57,422 bases of DNA from assembly GCA_903921725.1 (NCBI GenBank), contig CAIXRA010000080.1, positions 1 to 57,422 of the forward strand. Reading direction: 5' to 3'. A program made the translations under genes and the position numbers. Positions 32,036 through 40,635 of the stretch are shown in pieces; the first letter of the stretch is position 1, and each line of letters opens with the position of its first letter. Below the pieces are notes generated by a model. That model ran no database searches. It worked only from the letters and a program-made list of their open reading frames with translations, and was not told where the DNA came from. This stretch comes from an uncultured Lentisphaerota bacterium (GTDB taxonomy: Bacteria; Verrucomicrobiota; Lentisphaeria; Oligosphaerales; CAITYL01).

Positions 32036-34585
32036 TCACGGCGCGGGGGTGGGGACCCGTTTGGCGTTGCCGAATCCCTCGGAGGCGAACTCGAGGGTGT
32101 CCTTGTCGGGCATGGTGAAGGTGACGACCTTGCCGTCGGCCTGGCGTTCGGCGATGATCTTGAGGCCGTCGATGCGCCAGCGGAAGCCGTCGAACCAGTT
32201 GATCTTCACGCCGTCCTTGCGGTAGGCCTGGATGGTGCCGTCGGCGCGGAACTCGCGCAGGTGCGTGGAGCCTTCGGCGGCGTATTCCCAGCAGCCGACG
32301 ACCCATTCCCGGGCCGGCTTGACGGGGGGCGCGCCGTAGAGCTCGTCGAAGAGCGACAGATATTTGGCGCGCAATGCCTTGGAGATGGCGATGGTGTCGC
32401 CGACTGGCTGGTCGGGGAGCTTGGACTGGCCGTTGATCCAGGACACCTCGAAGGCGGTGCGGGCCTTGTTGGCCGCGCCCTGGTTGAACGTCTGCTTCCC
32501 GGCAAGGTCGTCGGCGAGCGCGGTGACGAACAGTTCCCAGCGGCGGAAATAATACTCGCCGGTGAGCCCCTGCCATTCGCGGCTGGCGTAGTCGGTGAGG
32601 TTGGTGTTGGGGTCGGGCATCCAGGTGGTGAGCAGGAGACGGGCGCACTGTTCGAGGTATTTCTTGTCCTCCGCCGTGTCGCCGCCGGCGCGGGCGTTGC
32701 GGATCCAGCGGCCCATGAGCCAGTCGCGGCGGGTGGCGAGGAGCGGGTCGAGGTCGCGGATCAGTCCGAGCAGCCGTTTGGAGTGCAGGGCGAACGCCGC
32801 CGCGTCGCGCTTCTGGTAGGCGGCGGCCATCCGGTCGTAGATCGGGCGGGCGAGGTTGCAGAGGACCTGGCGGGTGACGTCGGCGAGGTCGTAGCGGAAG
32901 GTGTCGGCCCGGCCGAGCCCGGGCGCGGCGGCGAGCAGTTCGCCCCAGGCCTCGGCGAGCGTGCGGTTGTCGTAGGGCACGCGGCTGCCGGAGCAGAAGG
33001 CGCGGCCGCGGATGTTGGGGTCGAGGCGCGGCGCGGCGGTGATGACGCTGCTGAACGGCGCCTCCCTGGAGGTGAGGCTGTAGTTGGTCTGGAGCATCAG
33101 CTCCCAAGCTTTGCCGGCATGGGCGTCGGCCCTGCCGTAGCGGGCGAGGATGTAGTCGCCGACCCAGGCGCGGATGTCGGCCGGGGCGCCGCGCCAGCCC
33201 ATCTCGGTCATCAGCTCATAGACGACCGGGTTCTGGTTGGAGCCTTCCGGGACCAGCGCGATGCCGGAGAGTTTGCCGCGGTTCGGGTCGACGAGCGCGC
33301 CGCCGAAATCCTTCGCCATGCGGGGCAGGTTCCCCTCCATGCCGATGTTGCCGCCGAAGTTGTGGAGCAGGCACCAGACCCACGGTGTGCCGTCGTAGCC
33401 GTTGCAGCGGGACCAGAACGGACTGTGGTCGCACCAGAGGTCGAGCGCGAGGGAGCGGGACTTGTCGCCGGCGTCGAACATCTCCTTGTTGGAGGTCTGC
33501 CAGCACTGCTTGACCGCGGTGGCCTTGGGGTCGAACGTGAAGATGGCGTCCTGGATGACCTTGTACACGGCGCCGCGGTTCATATCGCCGGGCTGGCCGC
33601 CTTCATGGAACGGGTCGGCTGCGAAATGATGGCACTCGCCAAAAAGTTTCCGCTGCTCCTCGAGGAAGGCGGTGGCGATGGGGACGAAGCGCGGGTCGGC
33701 GATGTGCAGCATGTCCGGCCGGTGGTTGTTGCCGGCCCAGCCGCCCTGGGCGACGATTTTCGCGTCGGGGAACTTCTCCTTGAACTTGAACGGGATCATG
33801 CCATAGAACCCCTGGAGCACGGGGCGGATGCCGAGCTCGCGGCAGCGACGGACGATCTTCTGGCCGAGCGCGACCCGCTTGTCGATGATCGCCTGGGACG
33901 GCGGCAGGACCCCCTCCATGTTCTGCATGTACTGCCACGGCTGATGCACGGGCGAGCAGATCCAGTTGCGGACCTCCTCCTTCGTGTAGCCGAAGCGGGC
34001 GAAGGTGTTCTGCCAGACCGCCTCCTGCCCCTCGATGATCAGCGCCATGTTGATGCCGTGCAGCGCCAGCCAGTCCAGCTCGCGCTCCCACTCCGACCAG
34101 CCCCAGAACGCCATCGTGTAGCCGTGCGTGCAGTAGTTGTAGGCGAACTTGACCTCGACCGGCGCCACGACGCGAATCTTCTGCGGCACCGCGGGAAGAA
34201 CGGCGGGCAGGCTGAGTTGGTCGCCGTTCCAGGAGACGTGGCAGTGGCAGAACTCCTTCAGGTAGTGGTAGAAGGCGGAGGCGAGCGCCACGCCGGAATT
34301 GCCGCGCAGGACAATTTTGCCGCCGCACGACTCAATCTCGTACACGTCCTTGCCGTCCGCGGCCGGAATCACTTCGCAGCGGAACAGCGCCGCCTGCGGC
34401 GCGGGTACGGTGCGGGCGATGAGCGCGGTGGCGGATTCCGCAAACGGCTGCGCGGACCGGGCGGCCGGGACGGCGGGCACCGCAGTGTCCGCACCCCGCG
34501 CCGCGGGCGCGGCAAGGCAGAGAACCGCTGCGCAGGCCGGCAGGATAAGGAGTGCGGCCACGGTGCGGCGGATCTGGTGTGTCAT
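32036..34585 (-). CDS. GH89 alpha-N-acetylglucosaminidase with C-terminal add-on
   Basis: Secreted NAGLU-family enzyme removing terminal alpha-linked GlcNAc (849 aa). Start 34585 (MTHQIRRTVAALLILP) has GGGAGC upstream and a Sec signal. The N-terminal domain (EIESCGGKIVLRGNSGVALA) precedes the TIM barrel with NYCTHGYTMAFWGWSEWERE, LQGFYGMIPF, the acid/base Glu in DPFHEGGQPGDM and the nucleophile region VPEGSNQNPVVYE; both catalytic Glu positions are intact. After the helical domain the last ~95 residues (EWVVGCWEYAAEG to GFGNAKRVP) form an extra beta-rich, lipocalin-like module absent from the second GH89 here. Substrates of the family include gastric mucin GlcNAc-alpha1,4-Gal caps and heparan chains. 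First-listed but last transcribed of the GH89-sulfatase-GH89 locus. Confidence 0.93.
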   Translation of the reverse strand: MTHQIRRTVAALLILPACAAVLCLAAPAARGADTAVPAVPAARSAQPFAESATALIARTVPAPQAALFRCEVIPAADGKDVYEIESCGGKIVLRGNSGVALASAFYHYLKEFCHCHVSWNGDQLSLPAVLPAVPQKIRVVAPVEVKFAYNYCTHGYTMAFWGWSEWERELDWLALHGINMALIIEGQEAVWQNTFARFGYTKEEVRNWICSPVHQPWQYMQNMEGVLPPSQAIIDKRVALGQKIVRRCRELGIRPVLQGFYGMIPFKFKEKFPDAKIVAQGGWAGNNHRPDMLHIADPRFVPIATAFLEEQRKLFGECHHFAADPFHEGGQPGDMNRGAVYKVIQDAIFTFDPKATAVKQCWQTSNKEMFDAGDKSRSLALDLWCDHSPFWSRCNGYDGTPWVWCLLHNFGGNIGMEGNLPRMAKDFGGALVDPNRGKLSGIALVPEGSNQNPVVYELMTEMGWRGAPADIRAWVGDYILARYGRADAHAGKAWELMLQTNYSLTSREAPFSSVITAAPRLDPNIRGRAFCSGSRVPYDNRTLAEAWGELLAAAPGLGRADTFRYDLADVTRQVLCNLARPIYDRMAAAYQKRDAAAFALHSKRLLGLIRDLDPLLATRRDWLMGRWIRNARAGGDTAEDKKYLEQCARLLLTTWMPDPNTNLTDYASREWQGLTGEYYFRRWELFVTALADDLAGKQTFNQGAANKARTAFEVSWINGQSKLPDQPVGDTIAISKALRAKYLSLFDELYGAPPVKPAREWVVGCWEYAAEGSTHLREFRADGTIQAYRKDGVKINWFDGFRWRIDGLKIIAERQADGKVVTFTMPDKDTLEFASEGFGNAKRVPTPAP

Positions 34586-34736
34586 GTGTCGGCTCCCGGT
34601 CCGGTGAAGGGACATACGATAGTGCTTCGACCCCTTTCTGGGGTTGTTTGTTCCTGGAGAAAACACCCCTTTCCCAGCAAGGCGAGTTCCCCGAAAACAC
34701 AAAGCAGGCGTCGCACGCCCGGCGCGGACGAAAAAA

Positions 34737-34761
34737 CGGCGGACGCCGTTGACGTCCGCCG
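34737..34761 (-). terminator. Rho-independent terminator after the sulfatase gene
   Basis: GGCGGACG-CCGTTGA-CGTCCGCC hairpin; on the minus strand it is followed by TTTTTT (34736-34731). It separates the sulfatase transcript from the downstream GH89 gene. Confidence 0.8.
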
Positions 34762-34866
34762 CCTTCTTTGGGGGTGCTTGAAAAAAGTCCGCCGGACGCC
34801 ATGAGACCGGCCCCGGCCTCACGCATTCAAAAGCGGAAACCGGAAAATCAGAAGTGGAGAATCCGA

Positions 34867-36426
34867 TTACTTGGCTTTCTTGGCCGGCGTCTTCTTCGCC
34901 TTCGTCGGTGGGTACATCGGGAAGTCCGCGTTGGGCGTGAGGTGGCTCTGGAAGATCTCCGAGAGGCGCTTGACCTCGCCGGGATTCGCGGCGGCCAGGT
35001 CGGTCGTCTCATTCCGGTCCGCAACGATGTCGTACAGCTCCCACGGCGTCGGGTGGTCGGGACCGGCCTTGGTCAGCCCCTTGCGGATCAGCTTCCAGCG
35101 GCCGTCGACCACCGCCTGCTGGCCGCCGTACTCGGGGTAGTCGAACACGACCGGCGGATGGGCGGCGGGGAGCGGCCGGCCTTCGAAGAGCGGGCGCACG
35201 GAGACGCCGTCGCACTTGGGCGCGTCGACGCCGGTCAGGTCACAGAACGTCGGCAGCATGTCGGGGAAGGCGACGGTCTCGTCGCACTTCGTGTTTGCCG
35301 GCGTGTGGCCGGGCCAGCGGACGATGAACGGGACGCGCATGCCGCCCTCGTGCAGGCTGCCCTTGCGCCCGCGCAGACCGCCGACGCTGTCAAAAAAAAC
35401 GGTGTCCACGCCGCCGACATCGTGCGTCGCGCCGTTGTCGCTGGTGAAGATGACGACGGTGTTGTCCGCCATCTTGTGCTCGTCCAGCCACTGCATGACC
35501 TGGCCGACATGCTCGTCCAGCGAGGTGATCATGGCGGCGTAGGCGGCATGGGGCCGCGGGTGGGGCGCGTAGCTCTTTTCACCCAGATACGGCGTGGTGT
35601 CCCACTCCTTGGGATAGCTTTCCACGATGCGCTGCGGCGGCTGCAGGGCGACGTGCGGCTCGATGAACGGCAGGTAGAGGAAGAACGGCTTGCGGTCCCC
35701 TGCGCGCTGGTCGAGCCAAGCCTTTGCCTCGACCATCATGCGGTCCGGCGCATAATCTTTGCCCTGGAACCTGGCGAAGTCGCTGCCCTTGCCGTGGCCG
35801 GGAACCCCCTTCGGCCCGTTGTCCAGCGTGACCTTTTTGTCATCGCTCCACAGGTAGGCGGGATAATAGCTGTGCGCCATCCGCTGGCACATGTAGCCAT
35901 AGAAATGGAGGAAACCGTGGCGCAGCGGGCTGCCTTCGTTGTCGGGCATGCCCAGCCCCCACTTGCCGATGCCGCAACTGACATAGCCAGCGTTTTCCTT
36001 GACGATGCTGGCCCATGTCGCACAGGAGGCTGGCAGGGGGATCTGCCCCTCCTCGCCGTGCTCCAGGTTGCCGCGGATCGGCGCGCGCGACAGGTTCATG
36101 CCGGTCATCAGCACGCAGCGCGACGGCGCGCACACCGGGGCGCCGGAATAGGCGCGGGAGAAGCAAATTCCCTGCGCGGCGAGCCGGTCGATGTTGGGGG
36201 TGCGGATCTTCTTCTGGCCGTAGCAGCCGACCTCGCCCCAGCCCAGATCGTCGGCCATGATGAACACGATATTGGGCCGGCCCTTGGCGGCGTCATGCCG
36301 CGCTGCGGCCGCCGCATCCGGCGCGGGGGTTTGCGCGCAGGCCGTCAGCGGCGGCATCGCCGTACCCGCCGCGAACACCGAAAGCCCGAGCCCTAAAATC
36401 CCCGCCGATGTCGCTTTCATCTTCAT
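34867..36426 (-). CDS. Secreted type I (formylglycine) sulfatase
   Basis: Alkaline-phosphatase-fold sulfatase (519 aa) of the S1 family. The N-terminal metal motif NIVFIMADDLGWGEVGCYG is followed by TPNIDRLAAQG and the formylglycine motif PVCAPSRCVLMTG, with Cys as the modified residue, then GKWGLGMP and VIFTSDNGATHD. The start at 36426 (MKMKATSAGILGLG) has GAGGAG upstream and a Sec signal; the C terminus is Lys-rich (KAKKTPAKKAK). It needs a formylglycine-generating enzyme or anSME, none of which is in the window. Placed between two GH89 genes, it probably removes sulfate that blocks their GlcNAc substrates; exact specificity cannot be read. Confidence 0.93.
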   Translation of the reverse strand: MKMKATSAGILGLGLSVFAAGTAMPPLTACAQTPAPDAAAAARHDAAKGRPNIVFIMADDLGWGEVGCYGQKKIRTPNIDRLAAQGICFSRAYSGAPVCAPSRCVLMTGMNLSRAPIRGNLEHGEEGQIPLPASCATWASIVKENAGYVSCGIGKWGLGMPDNEGSPLRHGFLHFYGYMCQRMAHSYYPAYLWSDDKKVTLDNGPKGVPGHGKGSDFARFQGKDYAPDRMMVEAKAWLDQRAGDRKPFFLYLPFIEPHVALQPPQRIVESYPKEWDTTPYLGEKSYAPHPRPHAAYAAMITSLDEHVGQVMQWLDEHKMADNTVVIFTSDNGATHDVGGVDTVFFDSVGGLRGRKGSLHEGGMRVPFIVRWPGHTPANTKCDETVAFPDMLPTFCDLTGVDAPKCDGVSVRPLFEGRPLPAAHPPVVFDYPEYGGQQAVVDGRWKLIRKGLTKAGPDHPTPWELYDIVADRNETTDLAAANPGEVKRLSEIFQSHLTPNADFPMYPPTKAKKTPAKKAK

Positions 36427-36552
36427 CCTGCTCCTCTGTTTGTTTGTCCGGCGTCCCGCCGCAATGCCCGCGCTCAAGGAAATGAATCATAAGGGGTCAC
36501 GCCAGAAGAATCAATGGCACCTTGGGAAAAAGATATGCGGGTGGATGAAATC

Positions 36553-38850
36553 TCATCGGGCGTCCGTGGCGGACTCGGCTTTTTTCCCAGCTCCAGGCCC
36601 GGCGCCTGGCGGGGTGTAGCGGCGGGCATCGTCCAGCATCGGGCCCCACTTGGCGAGGAGCTCGCCGGCAATCGCGGCGGGGTCGCCCTGCGGCCGGGTC
36701 GGGTAGGCGTCCTTCTCCCAGCCCCGCGCCGCCCATTCCGCCTCCATTGCGTAATAGTCGGGCCTGGCCGGCTTGGCGCCGTTGAGCTGGTTGCGGAGGT
36801 CGAGGATGAACGCCTCCCAGCGCGGACGATAGAAGCGCCTGAGCAGGCCGTTCCACTCGCGCCAGGCGTAGTCGGCGAGGCCGGAGCGCTCCTGCATCCA
36901 AGTGGTGATGAGGAGCCGGGCGTTCCGCTCGTTCTGCGCCGCCTGCTCCGGAGTCGGGCCGAGGCGCCAGGCATCATCGAGCCACCGGCCGAGGAGGAAG
37001 ATGGCGTCGCAGCCGAGGAGGCGGTCCTGGTCGTCAAGCATGGTCAGGAACTCGGCGGCGGCTTTCTCGAAGGCGGGCTTGTCCTTGCGCTTGAAGGCGG
37101 CCGTCATCTCCCGGTAGGGAATCTGTGCCGCATTGGCCATGAACTGGCGCGTCAGATCCACCATGTCGAAGCGGTATGCCGGGTTGTTCCGGCATTGTGG
37201 CGCGGCGGCGAGCAGTAGCCGGACGGCGTCCCGGAACTCACGCTGGTCGTAATGCACCGTGATGGAGGCGGCGAAAGGCGACGCCTTTCTCACATCGAGC
37301 GTCGGCCGCGCGCAGAAGACCGACTCGGTCGGACGCCGGTGGTCGGGATAGACGCCGTAGGCGGTGCCCAAGATTTTCCGCCAGGCCTCGCGGACGGCGG
37401 GCGTGTCGGCGCCGTAGCGGCGGACGGCGTACTCCTCGACCCACGCCTCCAGCGGCGGCGGTGCCTGGCACCAGCGCATCTCCCACAGGAAATCGTTGAC
37501 CACCGGATTGGACTCGATGCCCTCCCAGGTCATACCTAGGCCGCAGGGTGGCGTCAGGCTCTTCAGCGCGGCTCCGAGGTTGTCGGCGACGGCCTGGAGG
37601 CGGCCGTGCAGCGCCGTGTTCCCGCCGTAGATGGTGACGGTGCTGAAAACCCACGGGGTCCCGTGGAAACCGTCGGAACCCTTCCAGTTGCGGAAAAACT
37701 CGTTGCAGAGTTCGATGACGAGCGCGTGTTCCTTGTTCAGCCCCTTCAGCAGGTCGGTGCGCGGGTTGCCGCTCCAGCCCTGAATTGTCCAGACGGCCTG
37801 CGGGTTGTGCGCGAGCATCAGACGCTGCACCTTGCCGGCGATTGCCGCGACATCGATCCCGTGGGTCTTTCCGCCCTCGTGGAAAAGGTCGCCCGCGAAG
37901 GCGTCGGTCCGGCCGTACAGCTTCTCCAGTTCCTCGTACCAGGCACGCCCCATCTCGTCAAAAAGCGGGTCGTCCGGGTGTAGCACGGCCGGCCGCTGGT
38001 CGCCGCCCCAGTATCCCTGCTCGAGGAGGCGGACACTGGGGCGTTTGCGCGCAAGGTCGGTCGGGACGATTCCGACAAACCCCGGCAGCACCGGATGCAT
38101 GCCAAGTTCGCGCATGCGCCCCACGATCCGGCGCTGCAGCGCCGTGCGGGACTGGATCCATTCATCGGTCACGGGACCGCCACGCCCCTCCAGGTTGCCC
38201 ATCAGCCACCAGGCGGTGTAGCCGGGGCCGGAGACGAACCGTTTGGCCTCCTCCCCCGTGTAGCCGAAGCGCTGGAGGAAGTTCATCCAGAGTTCTTCGG
38301 CCCCGATGATGGCCAGCGGCATGTCCACACCGTTCGCCGCCATGAAATCAATCTCGCGCTCCCAGCGCGGCCAGTCCCACCAGGCCATCGTGTAGTTGAA
38401 TGTGCAGTAGTTGAAGCAGAACCCGTGGCGGTACGGGCTCTCAAGACGGATTTTCGCCGTCGGTGCCGGCAGCGGGTCGGGCAAACCGAGCTGGTCGCCG
38501 CACCAGGACAGATGGCAGCGCGCGACATGTTTGAGGTAATGGTGGAAGGCGGACGCAATGGAAACCGCACGGTTGCCGCGCAGCACAATCTTTCCGTTCA
38601 CCGCCTCAATCTCGAACAAATCCCGGTCGCCCGTCGACGGGATGACCTCGCAGACGAACCCGGACGTCCGCTGTGGCAGCAGCCGCCCAATCAGCCGCTG
38701 CGCCGCCTCCGCCGGTGCGGCTGGCGGTGTGACGGTGGTGGATGCCGCCGGGGCCGTACCCGTGTCCTCGGCATGGGCAACGGTGCCGGAAAGCGCGGTG
38801 ACGGCGAGGGTCAATGCACAAAAAAGGCTGCGTAGTGAATACGGGTTCAT
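36553..38850 (-). CDS. GH89 alpha-N-acetylglucosaminidase, compact form
   Basis: Second NAGLU-family glycosidase (765 aa). The start at 38850 has AAGGAG upstream and a signal peptide ending VAHAE. It keeps the family architecture: FEIEAVNGKIVLRGNRAVS, NYCTFNYTMAWWDWPRWERE, LPGFVGIVP, the acid/base Glu in GDLFHEGGKTHGID and the nucleophile Glu in MTWEGIESNPVVNDFLWE, then a helical C terminus. It lacks the extra C-terminal module of the other copy, and the barrel loops differ (YGGNTALHG versus GGNIGMEG), so specificity may differ. First gene of the GH89-sulfatase-GH89 run; the gap to the sulfatase is 126 bp. Confidence 0.93.
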   Translation of the reverse strand: MNPYSLRSLFCALTLAVTALSGTVAHAEDTGTAPAASTTVTPPAAPAEAAQRLIGRLLPQRTSGFVCEVIPSTGDRDLFEIEAVNGKIVLRGNRAVSIASAFHHYLKHVARCHLSWCGDQLGLPDPLPAPTAKIRLESPYRHGFCFNYCTFNYTMAWWDWPRWEREIDFMAANGVDMPLAIIGAEELWMNFLQRFGYTGEEAKRFVSGPGYTAWWLMGNLEGRGGPVTDEWIQSRTALQRRIVGRMRELGMHPVLPGFVGIVPTDLARKRPSVRLLEQGYWGGDQRPAVLHPDDPLFDEMGRAWYEELEKLYGRTDAFAGDLFHEGGKTHGIDVAAIAGKVQRLMLAHNPQAVWTIQGWSGNPRTDLLKGLNKEHALVIELCNEFFRNWKGSDGFHGTPWVFSTVTIYGGNTALHGRLQAVADNLGAALKSLTPPCGLGMTWEGIESNPVVNDFLWEMRWCQAPPPLEAWVEEYAVRRYGADTPAVREAWRKILGTAYGVYPDHRRPTESVFCARPTLDVRKASPFAASITVHYDQREFRDAVRLLLAAAPQCRNNPAYRFDMVDLTRQFMANAAQIPYREMTAAFKRKDKPAFEKAAAEFLTMLDDQDRLLGCDAIFLLGRWLDDAWRLGPTPEQAAQNERNARLLITTWMQERSGLADYAWREWNGLLRRFYRPRWEAFILDLRNQLNGAKPARPDYYAMEAEWAARGWEKDAYPTRPQGDPAAIAGELLAKWGPMLDDARRYTPPGAGPGAGKKAESATDAR

Positions 38851-38963
38851 GGTGCGGGCTCCTTGTGCTGGCAGGCGGTAAGACCCGCACCCAGTACCGT
38901 TTGTTTCCGCGGGGCTGCGGAGAAGTCGTCCCGCTACTGGTTTTGTTGCAGTCCGAAGGTCAG

Positions 38964-39065
38964 TTATTGGCCCTCATTTTCTTGCTCTTCTTCGCGTTCC
39001 TTCTTCTCCTCGTCCAACCCTACCGTATCGACACAATAGCCGACAGTCCAGACGTGATTTTCCGT
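38964..39065 (-). pseudogene. C-terminal fragment of an IS200/IS605-like TnpA transposase
   Basis: The minus strand encodes TENHVWTVGYCVDTVGLDEE then a Lys/Glu-rich end and a stop at 38964. The motif (N/H)HxWxxGYxVxTVGLDEE is the C-terminal signature of IS200-type TnpA proteins. Upstream codons do not continue the family and the terminal helix is degenerate, so only a relic remains. There is no full element or tnpB in the window. Confidence 0.45.
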
Positions 39066-39177
39066 AGTAGGGACGCTTGCGCAAGCAAGGGATTTTTTGA
39101 AGCATCCGCATTGCACTCCGTCTCTTCAACTCCCCAACCGCCTTCGACACGGGTTGAAACCATTATGGCTTCGTTTT

Positions 39178-39225
39178 CCTGGGGCGTTGCTCCAGGCTAT
39201 GGTGTGATGCCCCGTTGGGGCGGCT
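39178..39225. repeat. Single-arm relic of the nested palindrome family
   Basis: GGGGCGTTGCTCCAGGCTAT and TGATGCCCCGTTGGGGCGG match the right arm of 45973-46189 (GCCCTGGGCTGT...GCTGCCCCGATGGGGCG). The surrounding 493-bp gap (38851-39344) otherwise holds the TnpA relic and, at 39229-39275, a GAGGGTTGAAAG-type array, but no intact gene. Confidence 0.6.
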
Positions 39226-39344
39226 TGCGTAAAACGCTGAAGATTGAGGGTTGAAAGCCGAGAGTTGAGCGTTCATGAGAGCTGCGGCTTATATTACCAC
39301 CCCTCATCTCCCGCAGGCACGGGGCCGCAAGGGTGCATCCGAAC

Positions 39345-40361
39345 ATGAACCTCGTTTCTCCTCCAACCCAGGCATCCGCGCCGCGCCGCCGCTGGCTGTG
39401 GCCGATGCTGTGCGCCGCGGTGGCGGCGGTGCTGGGGCTCTGCCTGCTGGCGGGCTCTTCGGGGTTCGGGTTGCCCGACCTGCACACCGACACGGGCGGC
39501 GCGATTTTCGACCTCCGGCTCCAGCGCGTGCTCACCGGCTTCCTCGTCGGCGCCAGCCTCTCCTGCGCGGGAACCGTGTTTCAGGCGCTGCTGCGCAACC
39601 CGCTCGCCGAACCGTACGTGCTCGGGGTCAGCAGCGGCGGCGCGCTCGGCGCGGCGGCGGCAATCCTCGGCGGGTTCGGCGCGCTGGCGGGCGCGGCCGC
39701 GGTGCCGCTGTGCGCGTTCGTCGGCGCGGCGGCCACGCTGGCCGTCGTCTACGCGCTCGCCTCGCGCAACGGCGTGCCGTCCGTTTACAGCCTGATCCTC
39801 AGCGGCGTGATTGTCAGCTCGGTCGCCTCGAGCCTGCTGATGTTCGGCATCTCCGTCGCGCCGGCGCAGGGGATGCACACGGTCCTCTGGTGGATGCTGG
39901 GCAACCTGCAGGCGGAATCCCCCGCGCTGCTCACCGCCTGCGCGGTGCCGATGGCCGCCGCCATGCTCGGCGTCTGGCTGCTGGCGCCGGAACTGAACGC
40001 GCTGACGCTCGGCCGCGACATGGCGCACTTCCTCGGCGTCCGCACCAAAACCGCCATCGTGCTGGGGTTGGTGCTGGCGACGGTGATGACCGCCGCGGCG
40101 GTCGGGCTCGCCGGGCTGATCGGCTTCGTCGGCCTCGTCGTGCCGCACGCCATGCGCAGCCTCTTCGGCGCGGACCACCGGCGGCTGCTGCCGGCGGCGG
40201 CGCTCTGTGGCGGCGCGTTCCTGGCGCTCTGCGACGCGCTGGCGCGCTCCGCCCTGCCGGCCGTCGGCGAAATCCCCGTCGGCGTCGTCACCTCCCTCGT
40301 CGGCGGCCCGTTCTTCCTCCTCCTGCTCCGCCGCGGACGCAAAGGAGGCTGGCCTGCATGA
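39345..40361 (+). CDS. FecCD/BtuC-family ABC importer permease
   Basis: Inner-membrane permease (338 aa) of an importer for a siderophore, heme or vitamin B12. It has about nine to ten hydrophobic segments and family motifs RLQRVLTGFLVGASLSCAGT, FQALLRNPLAEPYVLGVSSG, the EAA-like GxxG loops, LGLVLATVMTAAAVGLAGLI, GFVGLVVPHAMRSLFGADHR and GEIPVGVVTSLVGGPFFLLLL. Start ATG 39345 with AAGGG upstream; a GTG at 39333 is possible. The ATPase gene follows, separated by a 220-bp palindromic element. No periplasmic binding protein gene is nearby, so the substrate is not assignable. Confidence 0.92.
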   Translation: MNLVSPPTQASAPRRRWLWPMLCAAVAAVLGLCLLAGSSGFGLPDLHTDTGGAIFDLRLQRVLTGFLVGASLSCAGTVFQALLRNPLAEPYVLGVSSGGALGAAAAILGGFGALAGAAAVPLCAFVGAAATLAVVYALASRNGVPSVYSLILSGVIVSSVASSLLMFGISVAPAQGMHTVLWWMLGNLQAESPALLTACAVPMAAAMLGVWLLAPELNALTLGRDMAHFLGVRTKTAIVLGLVLATVMTAAAVGLAGLIGFVGLVVPHAMRSLFGADHRRLLPAAALCGGAFLALCDALARSALPAVGEIPVGVVTSLVGGPFFLLLLRRGRKGGWPA

Positions 40362-40385
40362 CGCACCTCCGGCACATTGCATGTC

Positions 40386-40606
40386 AGGGGATGCCGTCCT
40401 CGCATCCCCTGAACCCCCTGGAGGGTGCCACTGGCACGGTTTCATTTAACGCCAAGAGTTGCGGAGTGCGCAGGCGGATTACGTTTTGCCAGTCCGGACG
40501 CGCCATATCCGCCTGCGGACTCCGCAACTCTGAGATGAAAAGCAACCCGTGGCTATGCCACTCTCCAGAGGGGTTCGGGGAGATGAGAGAACGGCATCTC
40601 CCCGAT
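40386..40606. repeat. Long palindromic element between permease and ATPase genes
   Basis: Left arm 40386-40479 and right arm 40506-40606 are about 80% complementary over roughly 95 nt; the innermost 26 nt (starting AGTTGCGGAGT) agree almost completely. Spacer is 26 bp. The right arm closely matches bases 40-140 of the window, inside cbiM. No ORF, so a MITE-like or large-hairpin element. Confidence 0.85.
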
Positions 40607-40635
40607 TTCAATGCGTGGCTGGGCGGGAGGTGGCG

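Noticed and set aside
38814..39254. 146-codon plus-strand frame in the GH89-permease gap
   Set aside because: It starts inside the GH89 signal-peptide region on the opposite strand and runs through repeat DNA; the minus-strand TnpA signature is a better explanation for part of it.
40420..40445. GCCACTG string considered as a cobalamin riboswitch B12 box
   Set aside because: It lies in the arm of a palindrome after the permease gene, without the rest of the riboswitch core, and the matching arm lacks it.
40549..40635. Longer start for the ABC ATPase (adds 29 residues)
   Set aside because: The added residues are encoded by the palindromic repeat, and GGGAGG sits exactly upstream of the ATG at 40636.
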